The notes beneath the pieces are model-generated. The model did not search any database. It was not told the DNA's origin and worked only from the letters and a program-made list of their open reading frames with translations. From Flavobacterium sp. LMO8 (GTDB taxonomy: Bacteria; Bacteroidota; Bacteroidia; Flavobacteriales; Flavobacteriaceae), in NCBI RefSeq assembly GCF_009495755.1, contig NZ_WIBJ01000031.1:415371-479370 (forward strand): a stretch of DNA of 64,000 nt, in the 5' to 3' direction. Position 1 is the stretch's first letter. Each line of letters opens with the position of its first letter. Position numbers and translations under genes: made by a program. Shown here one piece after another: positions 43,760-51,416 of this stretch.

Positions 43760-44509
43760 ATGGAATTATTACAATTATTTTTAAAATCAATTTTTATTGA
43801 TAATATGGTATTCGCAACATTCTTAGGAATGTGTTCGTACTTAGCGGTTTCTAAAAAAGTATCAACCGCTGTTGGTTTAGGTGCTGCTGTTGTCTTCGTA
43901 ATGTTGGTTACAGTTCCTTTAAACTACTTATTAGATCAATATATTCTTCGCCCAGGCGCTTTAGTTTGGTTAGGAGAAGAATATGCAGAATACGATTTAA
44001 GTTTCTTAACCTTCATTTTGTTTATTGCTACGATTGCTACAATGGTACAATTAGTTGAAATGGTTGTTGAAAAATTCGCTCCTGCTTTATATAACTCTTT
44101 AGGTATTTTCTTACCGCTTATTGCTGTAAACTGTGCCATTTTAGGAGGTTCTTTATTTATGCAACAAAAAGAATTCAATAACATTACTGAAGCTACTGTT
44201 TATGGTGTAGGTTCTGGAATTGGATGGTTCTTAGCTATTTTAGCAATTGGTGCAATTAGAGAAAAAATTAGATATTCAAATGTACCACCTGTGTTTAGAG
44301 GTTTAGGTATGACGTTTATTTTAACCGGATTAATGGCTATTGGTTTCATGTCTTTTGGAGGGATGTTAACTGGTGGTGATGAAGCACCTAAGAAAGAAGT
44401 TGTAGAAAATGTAACTCCTGCTGAAACAGTAGAAACTAATCAAGTAGCAACAGATTCTACTGCTTTAGAAACAAAAACAGATTCATTAACAAAAACCGTT
44501 CAACAATAA
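43760..44509 (+). CDS. nqrE: Na+-translocating NADH:quinone reductase subunit E, with C-terminal extension
   Basis: NqrE pairs with NqrD in the membrane. The 249-residue protein matches the family over the first ~205 residues, with the Cys of FATFLGMCSYLAVSKKV and of LIAVNCAILGGSLFM, which should ligate the intramembrane iron centre. After the last helix it has a tail of about 45 residues rich in Glu, Thr, Val and Ser (EAPKKEVVENVTPAETVETN onward). Classical NqrE is about 198-205 residues, so the tail is an addition. It is predicted disordered and its role is unknown. Confidence 0.94.
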   Translation: MELLQLFLKSIFIDNMVFATFLGMCSYLAVSKKVSTAVGLGAAVVFVMLVTVPLNYLLDQYILRPGALVWLGEEYAEYDLSFLTFILFIATIATMVQLVEMVVEKFAPALYNSLGIFLPLIAVNCAILGGSLFMQQKEFNNITEATVYGVGSGIGWFLAILAIGAIREKIRYSNVPPVFRGLGMTFILTGLMAIGFMSFGGMLTGGDEAPKKEVVENVTPAETVETNQVATDSTALETKTDSLTKTVQQ

Positions 44510-44511
44510 TT

Positions 44512-45825
44512 ATGATAGCACTAGAAGTAAGTACAACTGGTTTAATCAGTACCACGGTAATTGCCTTTTTGGTTTTATTATTGATTTTGGTTGCTGTTAT
44601 TTTGTTTGCTAAAGCAAAATTAGTTCCATCCGGACCAGTTAAAATTAAAATTAACGGAGAAAACGAAATTGAAGTAAGTTCGGGAAGTTCTTTATTATCT
44701 ACTTTAGGAGGTTCTAAAATTTTCTTACCATCTGCATGTGGTGGTGGTGGAACTTGTATTCAGTGTAAATGTAAAGTTATTGATGGTGGTGGTGAAGCAC
44801 TTCCAACAGAAATACCGCATTTTAGCAGAAAAGAATTAGCTGATGGTTGGCGTTTAGGATGTCAAGTAAAAGTGAAGTCTAATATGGTTATCGAAGTACC
44901 AGAAGAAGTTTTTGGTATTAAAAAATTCGAAGCAAAAGTATATTCTAACTACAACGTAGCTTCTTTTATTAAAGAATTTATTGTTGAGTTGCCAGAAGAT
45001 ATGCACTACGAAGCAGGTGGATATATCCAAATTGAAATCCCTAAATGTGAAGTTAAATTCTCAGATATGGATATTATGGCGCACCCAGAAGAACATCCTG
45101 GTGATCCAGAAAAATTCAAGGCAGAATGGGATAAGTTCAAATTGTGGCCATTAGTTATGAAAAATGACGAATTGGTAGAAAGAGCTTACTCAATGGCTTC
45201 TTACCCAGCGGAAGGAAGAAAAATTATGTTGAACGTTCGTATTGCAACGCCTCCTTTTGATAGAGCTACAAACGATTGGATGAAAGTAAACCCAGGTATT
45301 GCTTCTTCATACGTGTTCTCAAGAAAAGCAGGTGATCCAGTAGTAGTTTCAGGACCTTACGGAGAATTCTTCATCAACGAATCAGAAGCAGAAATGTTGT
45401 ATGTAGGTGGTGGAGCTGGTATGGCGCCAATGCGTTCGCACTTATACCACTTATTCCGTACAGTTAAAACAGGAAGAAAAGTTACCTATTGGTACGGAGG
45501 TCGTTCTAAACGTGAATTGTTCTATACAGACCATTTCAGAGCGTTAGAGAAAGATTTTCCAAACTTTAAATTCTATTTGGCTTTATCTGAACCACAACCA
45601 GAAGATAACTGGAAAGTGAAAGAAGGAATCGACGGAGAAGGTGACGGATTCGTAGGATTTATTCACAATGTGGTAATTGATAATTATTTATCAAAACACG
45701 ATAATCCAGAAGATATTGAATTGTATTTCTGTGGCCCACCAATGATGAACAAAGCAGTTCAAAAAATGGGTGAAGACTTCGGTTTAGACCCAGAAAACAT
45801 TAGATTTGACGACTTTGGAGGTTAA
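44512..45825 (+). CDS. nqrF: Na+-translocating NADH:quinone reductase subunit F
   Basis: NqrF is the NADH-oxidising subunit: electrons go from NADH to FAD to its 2Fe-2S centre. The 437-residue protein has an N-terminal helix (about 8-33), a ferredoxin domain with Cys76, Cys82, Cys85 in SACGGGGTCIQCKC and a fourth Cys in WRLGCQVKV, then an FNR-like domain with FAD motif RAYSMASYP and NADH motifs GGGAGMAPMRSHL and YFCGPPMMN. The C-terminal DDFGG ending is normal. Last nqr subunit gene, followed by a terminator. Very secure. Confidence 0.97.
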   Translation: MIALEVSTTGLISTTVIAFLVLLLILVAVILFAKAKLVPSGPVKIKINGENEIEVSSGSSLLSTLGGSKIFLPSACGGGGTCIQCKCKVIDGGGEALPTEIPHFSRKELADGWRLGCQVKVKSNMVIEVPEEVFGIKKFEAKVYSNYNVASFIKEFIVELPEDMHYEAGGYIQIEIPKCEVKFSDMDIMAHPEEHPGDPEKFKAEWDKFKLWPLVMKNDELVERAYSMASYPAEGRKIMLNVRIATPPFDRATNDWMKVNPGIASSYVFSRKAGDPVVVSGPYGEFFINESEAEMLYVGGGAGMAPMRSHLYHLFRTVKTGRKVTYWYGGRSKRELFYTDHFRALEKDFPNFKFYLALSEPQPEDNWKVKEGIDGEGDGFVGFIHNVVIDNYLSKHDNPEDIELYFCGPPMMNKAVQKMGEDFGLDPENIRFDDFGG

Positions 45826-45842
45826 TCCAAATTTTAAATACC

Positions 45843-45872
45843 AAAACCGATTCAGAAATGAGTCGGTTTTTT
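45843..45872 (+). terminator. Terminator after nqrF
   Basis: AAAACCGATTCA-GAAA-TGAGTCGGTTTT, a 12-bp stem with one G-U pair, followed by T. It ends the nqr operon before the next small gene. Confidence 0.85.
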
Positions 45873-45893
45873 TATGCTTTCAAATAGAATAAC

Positions 45894-45901
45894 TACCTTT
45901 G
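45894..45901 (+). promoter_or_regulatory. -7 element directly before the 45906 gene (possible leaderless start)
   Basis: TACCTTTG fits TAnnTTTG and ends only 4 nt before the ATG at 45906, so a transcript starting at the usual distance would begin at or within a base or two of the start codon. Confidence 0.5.
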
Positions 45902-45905
45902 TATT

Positions 45906-46271
45906 ATGGAACCATTATCATTACAAGACTTACATCATTTGGCGATGAATCACGTTGGAAAAGAACTAGAAAAGCAAGGATTTGAGTTCATTGCCATTAA
46001 TAGTCAATTGAAAAAACACCCACAATTTGTTTGCGTTGATAAACCTACGAATACCTTACATTTTGTAATGCTCAAAGCCGTTACGTATCCTGATAATCCT
46101 GCCGAATACGATGTTTTGTTTATGGAAACTTTCATCAATCACGCCAAAGGAAAAAAAGCTAAAGTGTTGTATGCAGGAGTAGGTTTTGCCAACGCAGAAG
46201 ATTTCGAAAAACCGATTTTAAAAAATCAAGATTATATTTTAAATTATGAAGGAATTAAAGAGATTTTGTAG
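45906..46271 (+). CDS. Conserved small protein between nqrF and apbE, function unknown
   Basis: The 121-residue cytosolic protein (MEPLSLQDLHHLAMNHVGKE, FVCVDKPTNTLHFVMLKAV, YAGVGFANAEDFEKPILKN) has a mixed alpha/beta pattern and no signal or membrane span. Orthologues are often labelled as an NQR subunit F by position, but it has neither flavin nor Fe-S motifs, so that name is not supported. It is separated from nqrF by a terminator and overlaps apbE by 26 nt, making an ApbE- or NQR-related role possible by context only. Transcription may be leaderless. I do not recognise a domain. Confidence 0.8.
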   Translation: MEPLSLQDLHHLAMNHVGKELEKQGFEFIAINSQLKKHPQFVCVDKPTNTLHFVMLKAVTYPDNPAEYDVLFMETFINHAKGKKAKVLYAGVGFANAEDFEKPILKNQDYILNYEGIKEIL

Positions 46272-47262
46272 TTTTCTAATAGTAGCATTTTTATTCATTT
46301 CATGTAATGAAAACTCAGATTTTTATACTATCCAAGGTGAGGCGCAAGGGAGTACTTATTCTGTAAAATATATTGCAGCTGAAGAAAAAGTAACCAAAAA
46401 TCAAATTGATTCATTGTTAACTGCATTCGATTTATCACTTTCCACTTACCGACCTGATTCTAAAATTTCTAAAATCAATTCAGGAGATTCAACGGTTGTA
46501 GTCGATAATTTTTTTATAGAAACATTCCAAATTTCAAATCAAATTCACATAGAAACTAATGGTTTGTTTGACCCAACAATCGGTGTTTTAGTGAATGCTT
46601 ATGGTTTTGGTCCTAACAAGCAGCAACAAGATTTGTCACCAAGGCAAATAGATAGTTTGTTACAGTTTGTTGGTTTTGATAAAATTACTTTAAATGCCAA
46701 CAAAACCATTTCAAAAAAATACAGCCAAACTTTTATCGATTTTAATGCAATTGCGCAAGGTTATTCGGTTGATGTAGTGGTTAACTATTTAAAATCGAAA
46801 GGAATTGAAAATGCCATTGTAGAAATTGGCGGTGAACTATTTGCTTTGGGTAAAAACACGATTGAGAATAAAAATTGGGTTGTAGGAATAGACGATCCTT
46901 TACAAAAGCCAGAAGAACGCACTTTAATAGCTAAAGTAAATTTAGAAAATCTTGGAATGGCAACCTCTGGAAATTATAGAAAAGTAATGATTGACGAAAA
47001 AACAGGAGAAAAATTTGTTCATATAATCAATCCAAAAACAGGTTTAGCACAAAAAAATAATGTATTAAGTGCAACCGTTTTATCAAAATCATCTGGTTTG
47101 TCTGATGGTTATGCTACAGCATTTATGTTAATGAGTTTAGAAGAAAGTAAGTTGTTCTTACAAAAACATCCAGAATTATATGTGATGCTTTTATATGCAG
47201 ATTCAAATAATAAAATGCAACGTTTTACTACAGAGAATTTTAATAAATTAATCAAAGAGTAA
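46246..47262 (+). CDS. apbE: FAD:protein FMN transferase, lipoprotein
   Basis: ApbE transfers FMN from FAD onto Thr of SGATxT-like motifs, here most likely in NqrC and NqrB encoded just upstream. The 338-residue protein has a lipoprotein signal (FLIVAFLFISC, Cys20), then GEAQGSTYSVKYI, the LSTYRPDSKISKIN block, DFNAIAQGYSVDVVVNYL, ENAIVEIGGELFALGKN and HIINPKTG of the ApbE fold. The start at 46246 lies inside the preceding gene (26-nt overlap) and gives the full signal peptide. Anchored facing the periplasm. Very secure. Confidence 0.95.
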   Translation: MKELKRFCSFLIVAFLFISCNENSDFYTIQGEAQGSTYSVKYIAAEEKVTKNQIDSLLTAFDLSLSTYRPDSKISKINSGDSTVVVDNFFIETFQISNQIHIETNGLFDPTIGVLVNAYGFGPNKQQQDLSPRQIDSLLQFVGFDKITLNANKTISKKYSQTFIDFNAIAQGYSVDVVVNYLKSKGIENAIVEIGGELFALGKNTIENKNWVVGIDDPLQKPEERTLIAKVNLENLGMATSGNYRKVMIDEKTGEKFVHIINPKTGLAQKNNVLSATVLSKSSGLSDGYATAFMLMSLEESKLFLQKHPELYVMLLYADSNNKMQRFTTENFNKLIKE

Positions 47263-47263
47263 T

Positions 47264-47294
47264 AAAAAAGGCTTTCAAATCGAAAGCCTTTTTT
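47264..47294. terminator. Bidirectional terminator after apbE
   Basis: AAAAAAGGCTTTC-AAATC-GAAAGCCTTTTTT separates apbE from the convergent methyltransferase gene. Confidence 0.9.
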
Positions 47295-48058
47295 TATTTA
47301 TAGCAAACCGGAATAATTTCTCCTTTTGCTAAACAATATTTTTCTACTAATTCTGGAGCAATTGTTTTGGTGTAATCTACTTCTTCTACTTTAAATCCAA
47401 TGCTTCTTAGTTTATCAAAGTAATCTCTACCATAAACTCTAACGTGATCATATTGTCCGAAGATTTTAGCTCTTTCTTTTGGGTCAGTTATCGAATCATC
47501 TGCAAAAGTGGTGGCTCTTGATAAATCTTGTGGTATTTGAAAGATTCCCATTCCACCTGGTTTTAAAACACGATATAATTCTTGCATGGCTTTCGTGTCA
47601 TCTGGAATGTGTTCCAAAACATGATTACATAAAATCATATCATATGAATTATCTTCAAAAGGTAAATTACAAATATCTGCTTTTACATCAGCCAAAGGTG
47701 AAAATAAATCGGTAGTTGTATAATCTAAATTTGATTGTTTTTTAAAACGCTTGTAAAATTCTTGTTCAGGTGCAAAGTGTAATACTTTTTTTGAGGCTGA
47801 AAAGAAATCGGTTTCGTTTTGTAAATACAACCACAATAAACGATGTCTTTCCAATGAAAGCGTACTTGGCGATAAAACGTTGTTTCGTTGTGTTCCATAG
47901 CCATAAGGTAAAAACATGCGAAAGCTTTTGCCATCAATTGGATCCGTAAAACGACTTCCCTTTAATAAAAAAGCTAAAACTGGACGTACTACAATACTCA
48001 ATCGAATCAATATCGGACGAGGAATGGTATTTAATATAAGTTTGAAAAGTTTTTTCAT
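47294..48058 (-). CDS. Class I SAM-dependent methyltransferase
   Basis: The 254-residue protein has a Methyltransf_11-type core: KVLHFAPEQEFYKRFKK (motif I region, acidic in place of the usual D-x-G-x-G), DICNLPFEDNSYDMILCNHV (motifs II-III), LEHIPDDTKAMQELYRVLKP and GGMGIFQIP. The first ~35 residues are basic and hydrophobic (NTIPRPILIRLSIVVRPVLAF) and may sit on the membrane. The glycine-rich SAM loop is unusual. The substrate is unknown; UbiE-, sugar- and lipid-methylating enzymes share this core. Upstream lies a word-repeat segment and the GxxExxY gene. Confidence 0.82.
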   Translation of the reverse strand: MKKLFKLILNTIPRPILIRLSIVVRPVLAFLLKGSRFTDPIDGKSFRMFLPYGYGTQRNNVLSPSTLSLERHRLLWLYLQNETDFFSASKKVLHFAPEQEFYKRFKKQSNLDYTTTDLFSPLADVKADICNLPFEDNSYDMILCNHVLEHIPDDTKAMQELYRVLKPGGMGIFQIPQDLSRATTFADDSITDPKERAKIFGQYDHVRVYGRDYFDKLRSIGFKVEEVDYTKTIAPELVEKYCLAKGEIIPVCYK

Positions 48059-48064
48059 AGGTTA

Positions 48065-48110
48065 TTACACAGAGACTCGCAAAGTTTCACAGAGTTTCAC
48101 GAATTTTTTA
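48065..48110 (-). repeat. Left flank of the GxxExxY cassette (CACAGAG repeats)
   Basis: The plus strand reads TTACACAGAGACTCGCAAAG then TTTCACAGAGTTTCACGAA. It is the imperfect inverse counterpart of the segment at 48506-48549 and contains three CACAGAG/TCACGAA-type words. On the minus strand it forms the leader of the methyltransferase gene. Confidence 0.65.
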
Positions 48111-48506
48111 TGTGTTTATATATCGTTTAATATTATTTTTTAGAATTTTAGAATGAAAGTTAATTAAGAGCCCTAAAGGAAAATTGCCAAGTTTCAAGTA
48201 GGTTAATACTTGAGCTTTATGAACATCTGTTAATTCTTCAACTGTTTTTAATTCAATTACAATTTGATTATTCACAAGTAAATCAATTCTATAACCATGA
48301 TCTAATTCAATACTTTTGTAAGTGATTGGTAAGCTAATTTCTTTTTCAACTTTTAAGCCTACTTTTTTAAGCTCAAAAATCAAACAATTTTGATAAGCTG
48401 ATTCTAAAAGTCCTGGACCAAGTATTCTGTGAACTTCAATAGCGCAACCAATTATTTGGTAAGACAAGTTATTTAATTCTTCACTAAGTTCATTCATTTT
48501 TAGCAT
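48108..48506 (-). CDS. GxxExxY family protein
   Basis: The 132-residue protein has the eponymous motif GPGLLESAY at about 31-39, preceded by SYQIIGCAIEVHRILG and followed by GYRIDLLVNNQIVIELKTVE, a PD-(D/E)xK-like nuclease pattern (E in LES, D in RIDLL, E-x-K in ELKTV). The family is common in many phyla and unassigned; a nuclease or DNA-repair accessory role has been suggested by fold only. A second ATG at 48497 is an equally good start. It is flanked by imperfect inverted CACAGAG-rich repeats that fill the gaps up to its neighbours' ends, like a small inserted cassette. Confidence 0.88.
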   Translation of the reverse strand: MLKMNELSEELNNLSYQIIGCAIEVHRILGPGLLESAYQNCLIFELKKVGLKVEKEISLPITYKSIELDHGYRIDLLVNNQIVIELKTVEELTDVHKAQVLTYLKLGNFPLGLLINFHSKILKNNIKRYINT

Positions 48507-48549
48507 TTTTTGCGAATCTCTGTGATTTCTTTGTGAATCTCTGTGTTAT
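48506..48549 (-). repeat. Right flank of the GxxExxY cassette (CACAGAG repeats)
   Basis: Read on the minus strand: TAACACAGAGATTCACAAAG, then AAATCACAGAGATTCGCAAA. It matches the left flank (plus strand) at most positions. Its first bases supply the TAA stop codon of map. Confidence 0.65.
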
Positions 48550-49364
48550 AGCACCAATGGTTTTTGTCTCAATCCATCTTCTTCATTACTCACAATTCCT
48601 AAAGCATCATATATGTAAGCAAAAGTGGATAACAATTCAGGTTTCCCATTTACAATAGCAACATCGTGTTCAAAGTGAGCACTTGGTTTTCCGTCGGCAG
48701 TTGTAATTGTCCAGCCGTCTTTATGTTGTTTGATGTTTTTAGTTCCCTGATTAATCATCGGTTCGATTGCGATTACCATTCCGTTGACTAATTTTTTTCC
48801 GCGACCTCGTTTCCCATAATTAGGAACTTCTGGATCTTCGTGCATTTTTCTTCCTAAACCATGTCCGCACAATTCACGAACAACTCCATAACCATGACTT
48901 TCGCAATAATGTTGAATAGCATGTCCGATATCTTCAACTCTATTTCCAACTTTAGTTTCACGAATACCAACGTATAATGATTCTTTGGTAACTTGTAATA
49001 GTTTTTTTGTTTCAGTAGCTACTTCTCCAACCTCAAAAGTATAAGCGTGATCACCATAAAAACCATTTTTTAAAGCGCCACAATCAACTGAAATAATATC
49101 TCCATCTTGTAATGGAACATTATTGGGAATGCCATGAACCACTTGCGTATTTGGGCTCATACAAAGCGAATTTGGGAATCCATACATTCCTAAAAATGCA
49201 GGCTCAGCTCCATGCGAACGAATAAAATCTTCCGCTAATTTGTCTAAATATAAAGTAGTTACGCCAGGTTTAATTTCCTTAGCAATCATTCCTAATGTTT
49301 TAGAAACTATTAAAGCACTTTCGCGCATTAATTCTATTTCTTCTAAGGTTTTAATTACAATCAT
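48546..49364 (-). CDS. map: Type I methionine aminopeptidase
   Basis: Map removes N-terminal Met from nascent proteins. The 272-residue protein has the five metal ligands of the pita-bread fold: Asp in ISVDCGALKNGFYGDHAYTF (two Asp), His in CGHGLGRKMHEDPEVPN, Glu in VIAIEPMIN and Glu in HFEHDVAIV. It is somewhat longer than E. coli Map (264). Its stop codon falls in the first bases of the CACAGAG repeat segment, so that repeat abuts or was inserted at the very 3' end. Promoter-like TATTTTTG lies on the minus strand at 49382-49389. Secure. Confidence 0.95.
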   Translation of the reverse strand: MIVIKTLEEIELMRESALIVSKTLGMIAKEIKPGVTTLYLDKLAEDFIRSHGAEPAFLGMYGFPNSLCMSPNTQVVHGIPNNVPLQDGDIISVDCGALKNGFYGDHAYTFEVGEVATETKKLLQVTKESLYVGIRETKVGNRVEDIGHAIQHYCESHGYGVVRELCGHGLGRKMHEDPEVPNYGKRGRGKKLVNGMVIAIEPMINQGTKNIKQHKDGWTITTADGKPSAHFEHDVAIVNGKPELLSTFAYIYDALGIVSNEEDGLRQKPLVL

Positions 49365-49381
49365 AATGCAAAATTTCGAGG

Positions 49382-49480
49382 CAAAAATACAAATTCAAGT
49401 TCAATTTCAATTTCAAGAACAACTTTAATTTCAAAACTTACATTTTCAAATCGTAATTCTAACTTCTAACTTCGTACTTT
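49382..49480 (-). repeat. Word-repeat region upstream of map, overlapping its promoter
   Basis: TTCAAG/TTCAAT words repeat over 49391-49440, then TAACTTCTAACTTCGTACTT follows at 49458-49480. On the minus strand TATTTTTG (49382-49389) with a TTG 18 nt upstream (49408-49410, within a TTGAAA word) makes a plausible map promoter. Confidence 0.5.
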
Positions 49481-49499
49481 AAAATGAGAATTATCATAT

Positions 49500-49536
49500 T
49501 TTATGCTTAAATTCCAACGTAAATTTGAAGCATAAA
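49500..49536 (+). promoter_or_regulatory. CoA-transferase promoter with flanking dyad
   Basis: TAAATTTG at 49520-49527 fits the -7 box. TTTATGCTT (49500-49508) and AAGCATAAA (49528-49536) form a perfect 9-bp inverted repeat around it, placed like an operator. Confidence 0.5.
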
Positions 49537-49547
49537 TTTCATTAGGT

Positions 49548-50822
49548 ATGGGAAAGTATGTAACCGCAGCGGAAGCTGTACAAGTAGTAAAAAGTGGAGA
49601 CAGAGTTTACGTTCAAGCTGCAGCAGCTACACCAACAATCTTAACAAAAGCATTAACAGATAGAGCTTCTGAGCTTAGAAATGTAGAAGTTTGTCATTTA
49701 CACACCGAAGGTGATGCGCCTTATGCTAATCCTGAGTTGGCTGAAAGTTTTCACGTGAATTCCTTTTTTATTGGAGCCAATGTGCGTCATACGTTAAAAG
49801 CGGGAAATGGTTCATATACACCGGTTTTTTTGAGTGAATTACCATTGTTATTTCGTAAAAATGTAGTAAAACTTGATGTGGCTTTTATTCATGTTTCACC
49901 TCCAGATAGTCATGGTTATTGTTCGTTAGGGGTTTCTGTAGAAGCAACAGTTGCAGCGATTGAAAATGCAAAAACGGTTATAGCACAAGTGAATCCAAAT
50001 ATGCCAAGAACTTTTGGTGATGGAATTATGCACGTTTCAGAAATTGATTATTTAGTAGAAGTAAATGTGCCAATTTATGCACACGAGGTAACACCGTTCA
50101 CGATAGAAGAAGAAAAAATTGGAAGTTACGTGGCTTCGTTAATAGAAAATAAAAGTACGCTTCAAATGGGAATTGGTTCGATTCCAAATGCAGCTTTGAG
50201 TAAATTAACGAATCACAAAGATTTAGGTTTACACACCGAAATGTTTTCAGATGGTGTTATTGATTTAATTGAAAACGATGTAATCAATTGTAATTACAAA
50301 GGAACTTTACGCGGAAGAGCTTTGGCAACTTTTTTAATTGGTTCTAAACGCTTGTACGATTTTGTAAATGATAATCCATTTATCGAAATGAAAGAATCTT
50401 CTATGGTGAATGATACGGCTCGCATTCGTAAAAATCCAAGAATGGTTTCTATAAATTCTGCTATTGAAGTGGATTTAACCGGTCAAGTTTGTGCCGATTC
50501 TATTGGAAGTTCCATGTATTCTGGAGTAGGAGGTCAAATGGATTTTATTCGTGGAGCATCATTAAGTGATGGAGGAAAAGCAATTATTGCGTTGCCTTCG
50601 ATTACGAAAAGAGGCGAAAGTAGAATAGTGCCCTATTTAAAACAAGGTGCTGGAGTAGTAACCACAAGAGCACACGTTCATTATATCATAACCGAAAACG
50701 GAATTGCTGATTTATATGGTAAAACTTTAAAACAACGTGTTACCGAATTAGTTAAAATTGCACACCCAACGCATCAAGAAGACGTAGAACGCGCTTACTA
50801 TGAAATGACGGGTTGTAAATAA
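49548..50822 (+). CDS. Acetyl-CoA hydrolase/transferase family CoA-transferase
   Basis: The 424-residue protein belongs to the class I CoA-transferases of the 4-hydroxybutyrate/acetate type (Cat1/Cat2, AbfT). Blocks seen: VQAAAATPTILTKALTDRA, VAFIHVSPPDSHGYCSLG, GIGSIPNAALSKL, LGLHTEMFSDGVIDLI with the probable catalytic Glu, and YSGVGGQMDFIRGASLS plus THRAHVHYIITE-like VTTRAHVHYIITENGIADLYG. It would exchange CoA between acetate/succinate and another acid in the cytosol, or hydrolyse acetyl-CoA. Monocistronic, with a dyad over the promoter suggesting regulation. Confidence 0.9.
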   Translation: MGKYVTAAEAVQVVKSGDRVYVQAAAATPTILTKALTDRASELRNVEVCHLHTEGDAPYANPELAESFHVNSFFIGANVRHTLKAGNGSYTPVFLSELPLLFRKNVVKLDVAFIHVSPPDSHGYCSLGVSVEATVAAIENAKTVIAQVNPNMPRTFGDGIMHVSEIDYLVEVNVPIYAHEVTPFTIEEEKIGSYVASLIENKSTLQMGIGSIPNAALSKLTNHKDLGLHTEMFSDGVIDLIENDVINCNYKGTLRGRALATFLIGSKRLYDFVNDNPFIEMKESSMVNDTARIRKNPRMVSINSAIEVDLTGQVCADSIGSSMYSGVGGQMDFIRGASLSDGGKAIIALPSITKRGESRIVPYLKQGAGVVTTRAHVHYIITENGIADLYGKTLKQRVTELVKIAHPTHQEDVERAYYEMTGCK

Positions 50823-50840
50823 TTAAAATCTGAACTATTG

Positions 50841-50870
50841 AAAAGAGACAATCGAATGGTTGTCTTTTTT
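50841..50870 (+). terminator. Terminator after the CoA-transferase gene
   Basis: A stem based on AGACAA/TTGTCT, extended by A/T and G-U pairs with a 4-nt loop, is followed by a T-run. Confidence 0.8.
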
Positions 50871-50997
50871 GTTCAAAATTTTCTAAAAAATTCATAACTT
50901 TTCAAAAAACTAACCTTTTGATTTTTAATTTTTTAGCAAAAAACAGCTGTTTTTGAAAATAAATCAAAGTTTAACCTTTTCACAACATTAAATAGCC

Positions 50998-51005
50998 TAC
51001 CTTTG
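50998..51005 (+). promoter_or_regulatory. -7 element of the RRM protein gene
   Basis: TACCTTTG fits TAnnTTTG and lies 22 nt before the ATG. The 130 bp upstream of it are AT-rich with no further feature visible; no clear -33 element. Confidence 0.5.
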
Positions 51006-51027
51006 TAAGGAATTAAATTTTTCATAG

Positions 51028-51363
51028 ATGAACATTTTTGTAGGAAGTCTTCCTTTCAGTGTAGAGGAAGCAGATTTAAGAGGTTATTTTGAAGAGTATG
51101 GAGCTGTTGAATCAGTTAAAATTATCTCTGACAAATTTACCGGAAGAAGTAAAGGATTTGGATTTGTTGAAATGGCTAATGATGCTGAGGCTCAAAAAGC
51201 AATCGACGAATTAAACGGTGGAACTATCGAAGGTAGAAAAATCGTTGTTAACAAATCTGAACCAAAACCAGAAGGCGAAAGAAGAAGCTTCGATCGTAAT
51301 TCAGGTGGAAGTAGAGGCGGTTACTCTAACAATAGAGAAAACTCAACAAGAAGTCGTTACTAA
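51028..51363 (+). CDS. RRM-domain RNA-binding protein
   Basis: The 111-residue protein is one RNA-recognition motif plus a short tail. RNP2 is NIFVGSL at 2-8 and RNP1 is SKGFGFVEM at about 41-49. The tail (about 80-111) is rich in Gly, Arg and Ser with GGSRGGYSNNR, an RG-type disordered stretch. Such stand-alone RRM proteins bind single-stranded RNA and are often cold-induced in cyanobacteria and Bacteroidota. It is monocistronic with strong terminator signals, consistent with high expression. Targets unknown. Confidence 0.92.
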   Translation: MNIFVGSLPFSVEEADLRGYFEEYGAVESVKIISDKFTGRSKGFGFVEMANDAEAQKAIDELNGGTIEGRKIVVNKSEPKPEGERRSFDRNSGGSRGGYSNNRENSTRSRY

Positions 51364-51383
51364 TATTTTTGGATATAAAACGA

Positions 51384-51413
51384 AAAAAAACCTTCGCATT
51401 GCGAAGGTTTTTT
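51384..51413. terminator. Bidirectional terminator between the RRM gene and the tolC-like gene
   Basis: AAAAAACCTTCGC-ATT-GCGAAGGTTTTTT, a GC-rich core of 7 bp with A/T extensions, serves both convergent units. Confidence 0.92.
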
Positions 51414-51416
51414 AGT

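Noticed and set aside
45906..46271. Naming the small protein as NQR subunit F
   Set aside because: The true NqrF is at 44512-45825; this protein has no ferredoxin cysteines or FAD/NADH motifs.
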